DNA of 64,000 nt, taken from positions 488,501 to 552,500 of the forward strand of contig NZ_JBBPBZ010000002.1 of the NCBI RefSeq assembly GCF_038070105.1, written 5' to 3'. Positions within the stretch are counted from its first letter, which is position 1; each line of letters starts with the position of its first letter. Shown here piece after piece: positions 26,994 through 35,195 of the stretch. Source of the stretch: Methylocystis sp. IM3. Its GTDB lineage: Bacteria > Pseudomonadota > Alphaproteobacteria > Rhizobiales > Beijerinckiaceae. The notes under the pieces are model-generated. The model was not told where the DNA came from. It worked only from the letters and a program-made list of their open reading frames with translations, and searched no databases. A program made the position numbers and the translations under genes.

Positions 26994-29491
26994 TTCTCGG
27001 TCTCAAGGGCGGGGTTCCACTGAAAGTAGATCGTGGGCCGGCCGCCGGCGTCGCAAATCCTCGATCGCTCGCCGCGCACGTAGCCCTTGCGGTCGAGCAG
27101 GTCGAGGGCCCGGGCGACCGTCTCACGGTCATTGAGCCCATTCCCCCAGTCCTTCCCGGCGACCTGGTTCGCGGTGAAGCGAGGAGGAAGCTGCGCGCGC
27201 CGGTCGAGGAGCGTCTTGGCCGCGATGGCAATCGCCGCATCGCCACAATCATAGATGCGCGCGGCGTGCGAGCGCAGATATTTCGCCCATGCCAGCGCGC
27301 AAGCCATGGCCGGCTCTTCAATCAGGCCCTTGGATCGGTCGCCGTCCGCGAGTTGATACAGCAGAGCGATTGCGGCGACGGCATTCGGGGCCTTCGCGAG
27401 ATGGCTCTCCAGCGTGCTTGAAAATTTACCGCTGCGGACTTCTGGAACATGATCGGAAAGCCAAGCGCGAAACGCTTCCTGCGCCTTCGGAGAGAAGCTG
27501 AAATAAATCCGCTCCTGAATGCCCTTCCGGTATTCATAGAGGTCGCGGAACGATTTGAAGTAATCGCTCCGTGCGCGCGCGTCGGGCGGCCGGTCGATAT
27601 ATCGCCACGTCTCCGAAACGTCGGGATAGACCGCGAGCTGAAAGCGTTGGATTAATCCGTCATCTTGCTCGCCGCTGCGCGCGCCACGAACGAGCTTTTG
27701 CAAGATACTTGGCTGGATGCCTCCAAGGATCGAAAGGCATGTACTTTCGATGTAAAGGCTGCCTCGCGAGATTGTGTCGTGGCAGTAGCTTTCCGTGCCG
27801 TTGAAACTCTCCAGATAGAACGCGCGCGCCGCCTGGCCTTCATCGCCCGAAACCTGCGCAAGGAAGCCGCTCAGTTCATCGCGGTTGAGCAAAAGCCCGT
27901 GCGGGTTTTCGTTGAGAAGCGCGCCGACTTTCTCAACCGTTGGCTGGTTCGTGAGAAACCGCATGGCGACCGGATCGGCTTCCGCCTCGGCGGGCAGCTC
28001 GTCCAGCATCCTCTCGGCCTTCTGCCGCTCCTCGTCCGTCTTGGCTTTTTCTAGAGCCTTTTTCGCCGCCGCCTCGATCGCCTGGCGCTTGATTTTAAGC
28101 GCCCGGTCGGCCGCCGCCTTCTGTTTCTTCTCTTCTTCGTTGACCTTCCTGGCTTCGGCCTCGAGCTCTTTGATCGGCGCGAGCGCCGTCGCCATGGGCG
28201 GCGATTTTCCGACCGAAGGGCGACCGATGAGGGCGCCCCAAAGATTGGCCGGCATGGCCCATTCAGTGTCCTGAGATTTCGGCCGGACGCGGATGCGTGC
28301 GCCGGCAAGGGAGCCGAAAGAAACCATTGCCGAGACGGCGAAGAAATCGAGGGGGAGCTGGCTGCGCTCGGCGGCGTCCACGAGGTGGCCGCGCCAGGCC
28401 GGCGGGAGCATCGTTTCAGGGTTGAACGGCTCGACGGGGAGGAGCGCGCCAGTAATCGGAACGATGGCCGGCCAGTCGCGGGCCTCGGCCTTCTCCGGCT
28501 CGATGACCTGGAACGCGGAAACCGCCCGCCCCTCTGGCAGGCTATTCGCCCTCGGCTCCGGCCCGCGCGGGCTCTGCGCGCCGCTCTTGAGGCCAGAGCG
28601 GACGGTGGCGAGCGCCTCCTTGCGGGGCAGGCCGCAATCGAGCGCGGCGGCCAAAAGGGCTTCCTGCGCGTCGCGCTCCCCTATGTGGCCCCCGGCGATG
28701 ATCTGCCCGATGCGAAAGGCTGACACATTGAGCTGGTCGTTGCGGCCGCCCTCCCCAGTCCCGCGCACGGCCTGACATTCATCCGCAAGCGCGGCCTCGC
28801 CCCACGCCTTGCGCTCGCCTGCCGGCGTGGCAGGCGGCTTCGCCATCGCCCGCTCAGACAGCTTCGACCGCAAGCGGTCGATGTCGATGCGCCACTGCTT
28901 CACGATGTCGAACTCGTAAGCGTTTTCGCCGTGACGCGCGACAAGGACTGCCTCAACGAGATTGAGAACGGCGCGTTCGAGCTCCTCGCGGGTGATCGCC
29001 GCCGGCTCGCCGTTCTCGTACCACTCGACCGGCTCGTTGTCGGGATGGATCGAGCCGGGCGCCATGGTCTGGCAACCGTCGCCGCGAATTTCGAGGATCA
29101 TCGCCTTTTCGCGGTAGGCGCGATCGGCGCTCGCCATGTGCTGCCGCACCGGGTCCGCAAATTTTTTGGTGCCGGTGTCGCCCGTGACGCGGTACAGGAA
29201 GTGGGAGACGCCACGGCTCGGACGCCCGAATTTCGATTTGGTCGCGGGCAGGAGGTGGCTGAGCTCAACCGCCTCGCTGCAATCCAGGTCGATGTCGATG
29301 AGCCCGCCGCTGCGGGCGCCGAGGATCACGCCGACATTCTTTCCCCCCGCGAACTCGGTCTCGATATTCGCGGGGTTGAGGGTGTAGTTGACCCAATCGC
29401 TGGCCAGCGGGCGCTTCGATTTGGCCTCGAGGGGAAGGGGTTTCCAGCCCCTTCCGTGGATGTCGCGAGCGGCGACGGTGGCGGGCGTCAT
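26990..29491 (-). CDS. prim-pol / DUF3987 replication protein
   Basis: The 833-residue protein starts with a bifunctional DNA primase/polymerase domain (about residues 1-200; NVGVILGARSGGLIDIDLDC is the acidic active-site block). A linker is followed by a DUF3987 (YfjI-like) ATPase-type domain (about 330-740) with the P-loop-like GALIGRPSVGKSP and a long coiled stretch at about 440-500. Such proteins replicate satellites and plasmids. The ATG at 29491 overlaps the stop of the gene upstream (ATGA). The frame is open to 29569, but that part is antisense-like filler. Element 2 carries a toprim/DUF3987 relative. Confidence 0.85.
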   Translation of the reverse strand: MTPATVAARDIHGRGWKPLPLEAKSKRPLASDWVNYTLNPANIETEFAGGKNVGVILGARSGGLIDIDLDCSEAVELSHLLPATKSKFGRPSRGVSHFLYRVTGDTGTKKFADPVRQHMASADRAYREKAMILEIRGDGCQTMAPGSIHPDNEPVEWYENGEPAAITREELERAVLNLVEAVLVARHGENAYEFDIVKQWRIDIDRLRSKLSERAMAKPPATPAGERKAWGEAALADECQAVRGTGEGGRNDQLNVSAFRIGQIIAGGHIGERDAQEALLAAALDCGLPRKEALATVRSGLKSGAQSPRGPEPRANSLPEGRAVSAFQVIEPEKAEARDWPAIVPITGALLPVEPFNPETMLPPAWRGHLVDAAERSQLPLDFFAVSAMVSFGSLAGARIRVRPKSQDTEWAMPANLWGALIGRPSVGKSPPMATALAPIKELEAEARKVNEEEKKQKAAADRALKIKRQAIEAAAKKALEKAKTDEERQKAERMLDELPAEAEADPVAMRFLTNQPTVEKVGALLNENPHGLLLNRDELSGFLAQVSGDEGQAARAFYLESFNGTESYCHDTISRGSLYIESTCLSILGGIQPSILQKLVRGARSGEQDDGLIQRFQLAVYPDVSETWRYIDRPPDARARSDYFKSFRDLYEYRKGIQERIYFSFSPKAQEAFRAWLSDHVPEVRSGKFSSTLESHLAKAPNAVAAIALLYQLADGDRSKGLIEEPAMACALAWAKYLRSHAARIYDCGDAAIAIAAKTLLDRRAQLPPRFTANQVAGKDWGNGLNDRETVARALDLLDRKGYVRGERSRICDAGGRPTIYFQWNPALETEK

Positions 29492-29823
29492 TGGCGCACT
29501 CCGAGAAGCTCGAGGAGCGCCTGGCGGGCCTCGGCATTGAATCGCTGTTTCGTCTCGTCGTCGGCCCACGAGAATATGTAAGCCGGCCTAATCGCGCCGT
29601 TCGGGTCGATATACTCCCTGGCCGGCAACTGAACTTTCGGACCGTGCCCTTGGTCGTGGTGGACGCAGCGGCGAATGACCATGCCGCAGGTCAAATGAAG
29701 ATCGAAGAAGCCTTTACGGCTATTTTTCTCCAGTCGGACATAGTTCGTCGCGCGGTCCACGATACGGCTCGGCGCGGTGCGTGGCGCGTCACTGGACGCG
29801 GCTTCAAAGAGCGAGTAGTTCAT
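29488..29823 (-). CDS. hypothetical element protein
   Basis: This 111-residue soluble protein contains CGMVIRRCVHHDQGHGPKVQ near residues 46-65, with clustered cysteines and histidines that could bind metal, and PAREYIDPNGAIRPAYIFSW after it. It overlaps the primase start (ATGA), so it belongs to the replication operon. I do not recognise the family. Confidence 0.65.
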   Translation of the reverse strand: MNYSLFEAASSDAPRTAPSRIVDRATNYVRLEKNSRKGFFDLHLTCGMVIRRCVHHDQGHGPKVQLPAREYIDPNGAIRPAYIFSWADDETKQRFNAEARQALLELLGVRQ

Positions 29824-29862
29824 CGTTGTTGCCTAAAAACGAGCGCCGTTGCCACGGCCCAC

Positions 29863-29887
29863 AAACCCCGCGTTAGCGGGGTTTTTT
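29863..29887 (+). terminator. terminator hairpin
   Basis: A nine-base stem (AAACCCCGC / GCGGGGTTT, 29863-29871 and 29876-29884) has a GTTA loop and T-run to 29887 on the plus strand. It sits right after the minus-strand gene ending at 29889, where it would have a weaker T-run, so it may act on both strands. Confidence 0.7.
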
Positions 29888-29888
29888 G

Positions 29889-30128
29889 TTAGTCGAGGCC
29901 GAGATACTTGCGGGCCGAGGGGTTGAGGACGCGGCCGCCCTGCGTCTCGACGAGGCCGGCCTTGCGGTCCAAGAAAAACTTCGAGCGGCTGACATTCTTC
30001 AAAGCGCACGTCTCGTCGATCGTGAGCGCGCCGCCGTTGTGCAGGCGCTCCAGCGGGGAGAACCTTACGGGCTGCTGGCGCCGCCCCCTGGCCGGCCGGA
30101 TGTCGCTGTGGTTGATAATTGTCTCCAT
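29889..30128 (-). CDS. small excisionase/AlpA-like DNA-binding protein
   Basis: The 79-residue product has a winged-helix-like segment at about residues 30-65 (GGALTIDETCALKNVSRSKF, then FLDRKAGLVE and a basic wing). This resembles MerR/AlpA-type helix-turn-helix proteins that serve as excisionases or activators in integrative elements. It is followed by the hairpin at 29863-29887. Candidate recombination directionality factor for the integrase of element 1. Confidence 0.6.
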   Translation of the reverse strand: METIINHSDIRPARGRRQQPVRFSPLERLHNGGALTIDETCALKNVSRSKFFLDRKAGLVETQGGRVLNPSARKYLGLD

Positions 30129-30212
30129 GGCCTCAACTCATGCGGTTTCTCGTGGACCGGATTGAAGCCTGAGAGACTGCCGAGAAAAACGAGGCGGCGA
30201 ATTTCTCGGCAA

Positions 30213-30767
30213 TTATTTCTCGCGGCTCCTCCAGAGCTTCAAAAGCTCCTCCCTGGCGAGGTACTCGGCCACGAGCTCCCCTGGCCGGCGCGCCGCGTGA
30301 GGCTTTTTCCCGAGCTGCGCCGCGAGGCGGATCATCATGCGCATGCGCTCGGATTGATCCTGCCTCTCCGCCTCCAGAAGGACTGCGGCGAAGGATTTCG
30401 TCTGCACGGGGACCGGCTCCCCTCTACTCGAGCGGGTCGTCGCCCACTCGAATTTGCCTGCCAGGTGTCTCATGAAGCAGCCGGCTTGGTCGGTCTTGCT
30501 CTTCGCTCTCCGGCGCGGATCGGCGGATGCCCATCCCTGGTAAGCCTTTCTGAGGGCGCGCAGTCTCCATCTGGAAATCTTCGGAGGGCGGCCGCGCGGC
30601 TTCACTGGCTCCGCTGGCGGTTCGAGAATTTTCTCAAATCTACGCCATATCTGATCGTCCATTAGCAGGACGCCGAGAATGGTTTCGGTGTCTGGAGCCA
30701 AGCCGGCGACGGAATTTATGCGCCGCGCGCATTCGGCCAGCCATTCGTCTTCGTTCATCGCGAGCAT
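30213..30767 (-). CDS. hypothetical element protein
   Basis: This 184-residue, mainly helical protein has a basic middle (PRGRPPKISRWRLRALRKAY) resembling an AT-hook (RGRPPK, about residues 58-64), which suggests DNA binding. An in-frame ATG at 30758 is an alternative start; neither has a good ribosome site. It lies in the minus-strand operon behind the divergent operator of element 1. No family recognised. Confidence 0.6.
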   Translation of the reverse strand: MLAMNEDEWLAECARRINSVAGLAPDTETILGVLLMDDQIWRRFEKILEPPAEPVKPRGRPPKISRWRLRALRKAYQGWASADPRRRAKSKTDQAGCFMRHLAGKFEWATTRSSRGEPVPVQTKSFAAVLLEAERQDQSERMRMMIRLAAQLGKKPHAARRPGELVAEYLAREELLKLWRSREK

Positions 30768-30855
30768 CCGCGAGCATCGAATGGAACGCGGGGAAACGGG
30801 CGATGCTTTCCCGCTTGTTGGCTGGCCTGCCTATCCCCGCGCGTTCGATAATCTG

Positions 30856-31026
30856 TCACGCGGCCGGCGGCGCTGGTTCGCCTCTCTCGGCTTGTCCACA
30901 GGCGGCGGCGCGCGGCCCGGCTGTCAGCGCCTCGAAGATCGCGGCTGTTTCGACCGCAAGAAAGGCGATGGCCAGCGCCAGGAAAGGCGCGACGGCGAGA
31001 AGGGTGGCGGCGGTTTTCCAGTCCAT
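30856..31026 (-). CDS. small membrane protein (first gene of early operon)
   Basis: The 56-residue frame starts at ATG 31026. The N-terminal part MDWKTAATLLAVAPFLALAI forms a membrane helix, followed by a short soluble tail. It is similar in pattern to the 42-residue protein at 54885-55013 of element 2 (MSWQSTATLIALAPLAPLWA). Both lie directly across an operator from an XRE repressor. This shared position makes both small frames credible. Confidence 0.6.
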   Translation of the reverse strand: MDWKTAATLLAVAPFLALAIAFLAVETAAIFEALTAGPRAAACGQAERGEPAPPAA

Positions 31027-31097
31027 CGGACGAGCTCCGGCGTTCGCCGGGAAGCGGTGTCCCGGCGTTGGTTTGGATTGATGGGTTACGCATCCTG

Positions 31098-31122
31098 TGA
31101 TATGAATCGTATCATCTGATAC
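31098..31122. promoter_or_regulatory. operator region of element 1 repressor
   Basis: The 14-base palindrome GTATCATCTGATAC (31109-31122) overlaps a second arrangement TGATA-N7-TATCA (31098-31114). This gives three TATCA/TGATA half-sites between the divergent small membrane gene (31026) and the XRE gene (31137). It is a likely repressor-binding site. Confidence 0.65.
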
Positions 31123-31136
31123 GGAACATCGTCAAT

Positions 31137-31409
31137 ATGCAATCAAATGATCTGAAAGCAATCACCGGGGCGCAGCTCAGAGCGGCTAGAGCACTGCTAC
31201 GCTGGAGTGCCGAGGAGCTGGCGCAGAAGACGAAGGTAGGGATTGCTACGCTCCGCAGGGCAGAGAATGTCGACGGGGCTATTGCGATGACGGCGGCAAA
31301 TCAGGCGATCGTCCGCTCGACGCTGGAGCAAGCCGGCGTGATCTTTGTCGAGGAGAACGGCGAGGGGCCCGGGGTTCGGTTACGGAAGGGGAGCGGCGCT
31401 AAGGTATGA
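31137..31409 (+). CDS. XRE-family transcriptional regulator
   Basis: This is a 90-residue helix-turn-helix protein. The HTH spans about residues 11-50 (LRAARALLRWSAEELAQKTK, then GIATLRRAEN), and the C-terminal part GVIFVEENGEGPGVRLRKG is nearly identical to that of the element 2 repressor. It sits next to the TATCA/TGATA operator, divergent from the early operon. It is followed by a small membrane protein and an ImmA-type protease that could relieve repression, as in ImmR/ImmA systems. Confidence 0.85.
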   Translation: MQSNDLKAITGAQLRAARALLRWSAEELAQKTKVGIATLRRAENVDGAIAMTAANQAIVRSTLEQAGVIFVEENGEGPGVRLRKGSGAKV

Positions 31410-31699
31410 GCGGCTGGAGCCAAGCAGATTACTTTGCTGCGATGCTCGCAGCTCTAGGAGTAATCATCACCGTCCTCGCCGTGTTCATCGGCATTGCAGC
31501 GATCTGGGGTTACTCCCAAATCTCAAAAGAAGCCGCCAAAGCGGCGGCAAGGGCGGCTAAAAAGATCGCGCAAAAGGAAGCTCGATCGTATCTGCAAGAA
31601 CATGGCCCCAGGCTGGTAGCCGAAGAGCTGGATAGAAGATACGGTAAGGACCAGGGATATGGAGCCGGCGCGGCGAAGGATGACGGCAATGCGGGCTAG
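31406..31699 (+). CDS. small membrane protein
   Basis: This 97-residue protein has one long hydrophobic helix (about residues 10-35, MLAALGVIITVLAVFIGIAA) and a charged, alanine-rich coiled C-terminus. It overlaps the XRE gene by four bases and the protease gene by up to 41 bases, so the three are co-translated. Function unknown. It may tether or sense for the repressor-protease pair. Confidence 0.65.
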   Translation: MSGWSQADYFAAMLAALGVIITVLAVFIGIAAIWGYSQISKEAAKAAARAAKKIAQKEARSYLQEHGPRLVAEELDRRYGKDQGYGAGAAKDDGNAG

Positions 31700-32159
31700 C
31701 CTCAACGCGATCAGTGAATACACTCAGTCGGCCCCGGTAAACGTCTCCGGGTTGGCGAAAACGCTCGGGCTGCGCGTGATTGACGCGAATATTGGCGATG
31801 CATCTGGAAAGATCGAACGGGACCTTGATGGCGGATACCTGATTACAATAAACGCCCGTCATAGCGAAACGCGTAAACGCTTCACGCTTGCCCATGAAAT
31901 CGCCCATTACATTTTGCACCGTCACCTGATCGGAGACGGAATAGTGGACAGCGCGTTATATCGCAGCGACAGAGGCGATGCAGTTGAGCGGCAAGCTAAT
32001 AGCTACGCCGCGTCTATTCTCATGCCTGCCCCGCTTGTGGACGAGAAATGGAAGGCTGGAGCCGATACGCCTGAGCTACTTGCCAAGGCGTTTCATGTCT
32101 CGCCAACCGTTGCTGAAATCAGGATCAAGGAACTGCGCCTGAAAAGCTTCGCAGCTTAA
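31659..32159 (+). CDS. ImmA/IrrE-family metallopeptidase
   Basis: This protein has the zinc-protease signature HEIAHYILH (HExxH) at about residues 79-87, preceded by RHSETRKRFTLA, and a downstream ERQANSYAASILMP block typical of ImmA/IrrE. ImmA cleaves an XRE repressor upon damage or signalling to induce excision of an integrative element. Its place two genes after the XRE regulator fits this. The start may be 31659 (AAGGA upstream) or 31689 (AAGGATG upstream, less overlap with the previous gene). Confidence 0.88.
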   Translation: MEPARRRMTAMRASLNAISEYTQSAPVNVSGLAKTLGLRVIDANIGDASGKIERDLDGGYLITINARHSETRKRFTLAHEIAHYILHRHLIGDGIVDSALYRSDRGDAVERQANSYAASILMPAPLVDEKWKAGADTPELLAKAFHVSPTVAEIRIKELRLKSFAA

Positions 32160-32187
32160 ATCGTTGCTGTGCGACCAACGGAAGAGC

Positions 32188-32220
32188 GGCCGGCCTCCGC
32201 CAGGGGCCGGCCTTTCGTTT
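32188..32220 (+). terminator. terminator after the repressor/protease operon
   Basis: Eight-base arms GGCCGGCC (32188-32195 and 32205-32212) have a nine-base loop and TTTCGTTT after. It ends the plus-strand XRE-ImmA operon before the convergent minus-strand gene at 32222. Confidence 0.75.
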
Positions 32221-32221
32221 C

Positions 32222-32584
32222 TCAAGCGGCGATCTGCTCCGCGTCGCGCGCCGCCTCTCGCGCACCGCCAAAAACCTGGTCCGCCTCTTCGTCGGAAAGT
32301 CCGAAATATTGCTCGATCAGCACGGCGACGTCGCTGAGATCGAAACCGTTGTCCGGGTCGCCCCAAATCTTGCGCGCACGAAGGGTCAGGTATCGAAGCG
32401 CATGCATAAAGTCCGCGTCGTTTGCGAGCTTCATTGTCGCAATCCTGCGGGCGGCGGTTTCTTCCGCCCAGCAAAGCTTTCTCGCATCTTCACCTGGCAT
32501 AGTGTCGATGTTCGGGTGATTGAAAAAGCCGTTGAAGGCTTTGCGATGCTTGTCGATCGCGCGTTGCAAGTTCTTGGTGACCAT
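32222..32584 (-). CDS. hypothetical element protein
   Basis: This 120-residue acidic helical protein (ends GGAREAARDAEQIAA) has no recognised motif. It is the most distal gene of the minus-strand late-type group of element 1, separated from the gp14-like gene by 293 AT-rich bases that could hold its own promoter. Function unknown. Confidence 0.6.
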   Translation of the reverse strand: MVTKNLQRAIDKHRKAFNGFFNHPNIDTMPGEDARKLCWAEETAARRIATMKLANDADFMHALRYLTLRARKIWGDPDNGFDLSDVAVLIEQYFGLSDEEADQVFGGAREAARDAEQIAA

Positions 32585-32877
32585 TTGAAAAATCCCTCTG
32601 CTTAATTAGTTCTGCGCGGCCTATTACAAATCGGCCACAGCAATAAATATGCACTAATCAGCCAGCTTGTAAACAGCGCAAGCCTCTGTTTTTGCAGTAG
32701 AAAATCTACGTCGTCGGTATTTTTTTTACATCATTACTTTGTCGATGTCTTTCAATGCCTTGCTCGCCCGGAGAGGATAAAATCCCCTCGCCACGGGGTC
32801 TTTCCGCGATGCTTTGGTGTCGGTCCGCGTATTTATTTTACACTGGCAAGCCAGCGGAGGGACAGGCGCGAGGCAAG
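32585..32877. other. AT-rich intergenic region
   Basis: No gene seen. It is notably AT-rich against the surroundings, with an eight-T run around 32719-32728. A promoter for the minus-strand gene at 32584 is likely here. Confidence 0.4.
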
Positions 32878-33426
32878 TCAAAAATAGAAACCAGCAAAGC
32901 CATTGCTATAGGGGTCGCCTGGTCGGTTTGGCGCGATCGCTTTCAACAGCCCACCGGCCGCGCCGAGTATTCCATTCATTTGCAGGTTGTTCGCGTTCGC
33001 GTCGGCCAAACTCATCGCGCGTTGGCCGCTCATCGCATACAAAGCGGCGGCATTTCTCTTCGCAGCGGCATCCATTCGGATATTACTGACGGCGGTAGTG
33101 CGCGCCTCATCGGAAAGCGCCTCGTAGCGCGAGCGAACAGCCCATGAACTTGGGCTTCGGTCAGAAGCGTTATTCAACGCAAGAACCGCGTCGAGGTTCG
33201 CCCTCACGCCCTCTTGCTGCCTTCTCATGAAGGCGTCGGTTTGCTGCGCCCTGAGCATGCCAACTTGGCTTGCCAACTGCGCTTGCTCCGAGCTGTAGAA
33301 GGCGCTCATCCACTGGTCTTGTCCGGCCTGTCGCGCGTTTGCCGCAGCGGTGTTGCCGGCGGAAATGCTTCCCATGGCGCCCAAGCCGGTGGCGGCAAGC
33401 GAGAGGAAAGGTGCGGCGGCTCCCAT
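32878..33426 (-). CDS. gp14-like internal virion protein
   Basis: The 182-residue protein begins with a hydrophobic glycine/alanine-rich stretch (GAAAPFLSLAATGLGAMGSI). It continues with a long helical region rich in alanine, glutamine and asparagine, a pattern seen in T7-like internal core (ejectosome, gp14-type) proteins and in many podophage virion proteins. The assignment rests on pattern and phage context, not on a diagnostic motif. It lies two bases from the next gene on the same strand. Confidence 0.5.
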   Translation of the reverse strand: MGAAAPFLSLAATGLGAMGSISAGNTAAANARQAGQDQWMSAFYSSEQAQLASQVGMLRAQQTDAFMRRQQEGVRANLDAVLALNNASDRSPSSWAVRSRYEALSDEARTTAVSNIRMDAAAKRNAAALYAMSGQRAMSLADANANNLQMNGILGAAGGLLKAIAPNRPGDPYSNGFAGFYF

Positions 33427-33427
33427 G

Positions 33428-33850
33428 TCAGGCGTGTCCTTCGATTTGGCATTGCATCAGCCGCTCGGAACGGCGGCGCATGCGGGCGGCGTATCGCAGG
33501 CCGGCCAATAGTGGCAGGCGCGCGATCGCGTCGGCGTCTGGCTGGTGATCCGCGCTGCGGGGCGGCGGCGCGTCCGCTTTCAACCATGCGACTGTCTCAT
33601 CGCTGATAAAGCCGGCCAAGCGTTCGTGATGGAGCTGCGCGATGAAAAATTTATTGTCGGGGAGCGCAGCGTTCACGATGTCCGCCAACACGCCAGCGGT
33701 TGTGTCGCCTCTGGCTTTGACGAAATAGTGATAGGCGATTTCGCCCATGCAATCGCGGATGCGGCCATGCGTCAGGAGCACGCGGTGCAAACGATCAATG
33801 CCCTCGGGCGGCGGCGAGACGGTCAAGGAAAAGACTGTAATTCCGGTCAT
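33428..33850 (-). CDS. hypothetical phage-type protein
   Basis: This 140-residue protein starts at ATG 33850 (MTGITVFSLTVSPPPEGIDR). The region RIRDCMGEIAYHYFVKARGD suggests a folded small domain, and the basic C-terminus ends near the gp14-like gene. The frame is open to 33895, but the later start avoids overlap with the gene upstream. No family recognised. Confidence 0.6.
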   Translation of the reverse strand: MTGITVFSLTVSPPPEGIDRLHRVLLTHGRIRDCMGEIAYHYFVKARGDTTAGVLADIVNAALPDNKFFIAQLHHERLAGFISDETVAWLKADAPPPRSADHQPDADAIARLPLLAGLRYAARMRRRSERLMQCQIEGHA

Positions 33851-33866
33851 CGCGCCGCCCTCTGCG

Positions 33867-34181
33867 TTACGCGACCGCGCCGAACTGCGAACCAACGTCG
33901 CGCGGCTGCATTGTGCTGCGGGCCGGAACCTGCTCGAATGCCTCGATTAGGACGAGCTGCGTCGGGTGAAAATCGACGCCGTTCAAGACGCGCCTGAAAA
34001 GCTTCTCGTCGATCTGCCCGAGCTGTTCCTCCAACGCGAGAACGTCGCGCTGATCCACCGACTTGCCGTGGAAATCGGCAACATCGAGAATTGCCTGGAG
34101 GATGCCGAGCGGCGAGTTTATCGACGCGTAAACCCGCGTCTCGCCATTCGCAAATCGTCCAAAGCCGCGTTCGTTTGCCAT
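33867..34181 (-). CDS. hypothetical phage-type protein
   Basis: This 104-residue protein starts at ATG 34181 with a GGAGAAG ribosome site. The N-terminus ANERGFGRFANGETRVYASI and the acidic middle are compatible with a small structural or assembly factor, but no family is recognised. The much longer open frame upstream (to 34862) is antisense-type filler and was not used. Confidence 0.55.
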   Translation of the reverse strand: MANERGFGRFANGETRVYASINSPLGILQAILDVADFHGKSVDQRDVLALEEQLGQIDEKLFRRVLNGVDFHPTQLVLIEAFEQVPARSTMQPRDVGSQFGAVA

Positions 34182-34194
34182 GTTTCTTCTCCGT

Positions 34195-34398
34195 TCAAAC
34201 TCTTCGTTGGATGCCGCGCGGTCTCGGCGGCGGTTTTGGTTGCTCATCGCGGCGGCGAAGATTGTCCTCAAGATGCCGTCGCCAGATTTCATCAGCGGTT
34301 GGGGGCGGAACCGAATGCAGCGGGACAACGCGCTCGCCTGGGGCCCAAGAGCTGGCGGGCTCTGTCTGCTGGCGGGGCTCGTCGCGGTCCTCTGACAT
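34195..34398 (-). CDS. small proline-rich hypothetical protein
   Basis: The 67-residue, charged and proline-rich product (ERVVPLHSVPPPTADEIWRR; basic end) begins at ATG 34398. It is packed between its neighbours (four bases after the upstream stop) on the same strand. Function unknown. Confidence 0.5.
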   Translation of the reverse strand: MSEDRDEPRQQTEPASSWAPGERVVPLHSVPPPTADEIWRRHLEDNLRRRDEQPKPPPRPRGIQRRV

Positions 34399-34402
34399 GG
34401 TG

Positions 34403-34714
34403 TCAGCCGTGGTCGCCGAAGTGGCTCGACCATTCGGAGCCGTAGCTCGCATCGGTCGCACAGCCGGTCGCGTCTTCGATAACTTTGCTGGTCTGCACGC
34501 TGAGGCACGCCTGGCTTTTCACGGCATTGCTCAACCGACGCCACGTCTCGCCGCTCGCTGCGGATAGAGCCTCTTCGAGGGCCGTCCATTCCTCGGGGGA
34601 GACGTTCGCGCGGGCCAAGAGTTGCGCATGATCCCAACCAAGGCGCGCGGCCTTCGCCTGGATCGCGAGCAAGAAACCGGCGGGCGAGCGGAGGGTTGCT
34701 TCGGCGGTGATCAC
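34403..34714 (-). CDS. hypothetical phage-type protein
   Basis: The 103-residue protein has a helical N-terminal half (FLLAIQAKAARLGWDHAQLL, then ARANVSPEEWTALEEALSAA) and a serine-rich C-terminus. It overlaps the upstream gene by four bases. No family recognised. Confidence 0.55.
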   Translation of the reverse strand: MITAEATLRSPAGFLLAIQAKAARLGWDHAQLLARANVSPEEWTALEEALSAASGETWRRLSNAVKSQACLSVQTSKVIEDATGCATDASYGSEWSSHFGDHG

Positions 34715-34965
34715 TGGCTCTGTCCTTCTTTGCGGGCCTGGACGGCGGCGGGCGTGAGGTCAGCCGGCAAGCCGGTTTTGCGGCCGGTCGTCGGCGCCAG
34801 GTCGCGGCCGATGGAGCCCTCGGCAACTCTGCGCAACGATGCGGCGTCGGGCTTGGGGACAACGCGGGGAGCCGCGCCGGTCTTGCCGGAATTGACGATG
34901 CGCGAGGTCTGGCCCTGCGTGCATTTATAGGGGGTTCGCGAGTTGCTGATGCCCTTGGCCGCCAT
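34711..34965 (-). CDS. small hypothetical phage-type protein
   Basis: This 84-residue basic protein is low in hydrophobic residues and probably partly disordered (NSRTPYKCTQGQTSRIVNSG). It overlaps the downstream gene by four bases within the minus-strand run. Function unknown. Confidence 0.5.
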   Translation of the reverse strand: MAAKGISNSRTPYKCTQGQTSRIVNSGKTGAAPRVVPKPDAASLRRVAEGSIGRDLAPTTGRKTGLPADLTPAAVQARKEGQSQ

Positions 34966-34979
34966 GTCGTTCTCTCCTG

Positions 34980-35183
34980 TTAATCCTTGGCGCTCTTCCA
35001 GCCGCGCCGGAAACTCGGTTGGCTCTTCGTGATTTCGTGACGCTTCAAAAGACGCCGCAACTCGGCTTGGAATTCATCGCGCTCGGCCTGGCCCATTTTC
35101 ATGAGGCGCGCGTCGATCTCTGGCCGGCGACGCTGAAGCGAAGAAAAATCCCGCTCCGCGTCGGCGGCCAGCTCTGCGGCCAT
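34980..35183 (-). CDS. small helical hypothetical protein
   Basis: The 67-residue protein is highly charged and helical (AAELAADAERDFSSLQRRRP, then RAERDEFQAELRRLL-like heptads), suggesting a small coiled coil. It lies 12 bases after the TerS-like gene on the same strand. Function unknown. Confidence 0.5.
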   Translation of the reverse strand: MAAELAADAERDFSSLQRRRPEIDARLMKMGQAERDEFQAELRRLLKRHEITKSQPSFRRGWKSAKD

Positions 35184-35195
35184 GAAGCGGGATTG

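Noticed and set aside
34182-34862. 331-codon frame extending the gene 33867-34181
   Set aside because: It overlaps two tightly packed small genes in another frame and shows no protein-like pattern; a GGAGAAG site supports the start at 34181.
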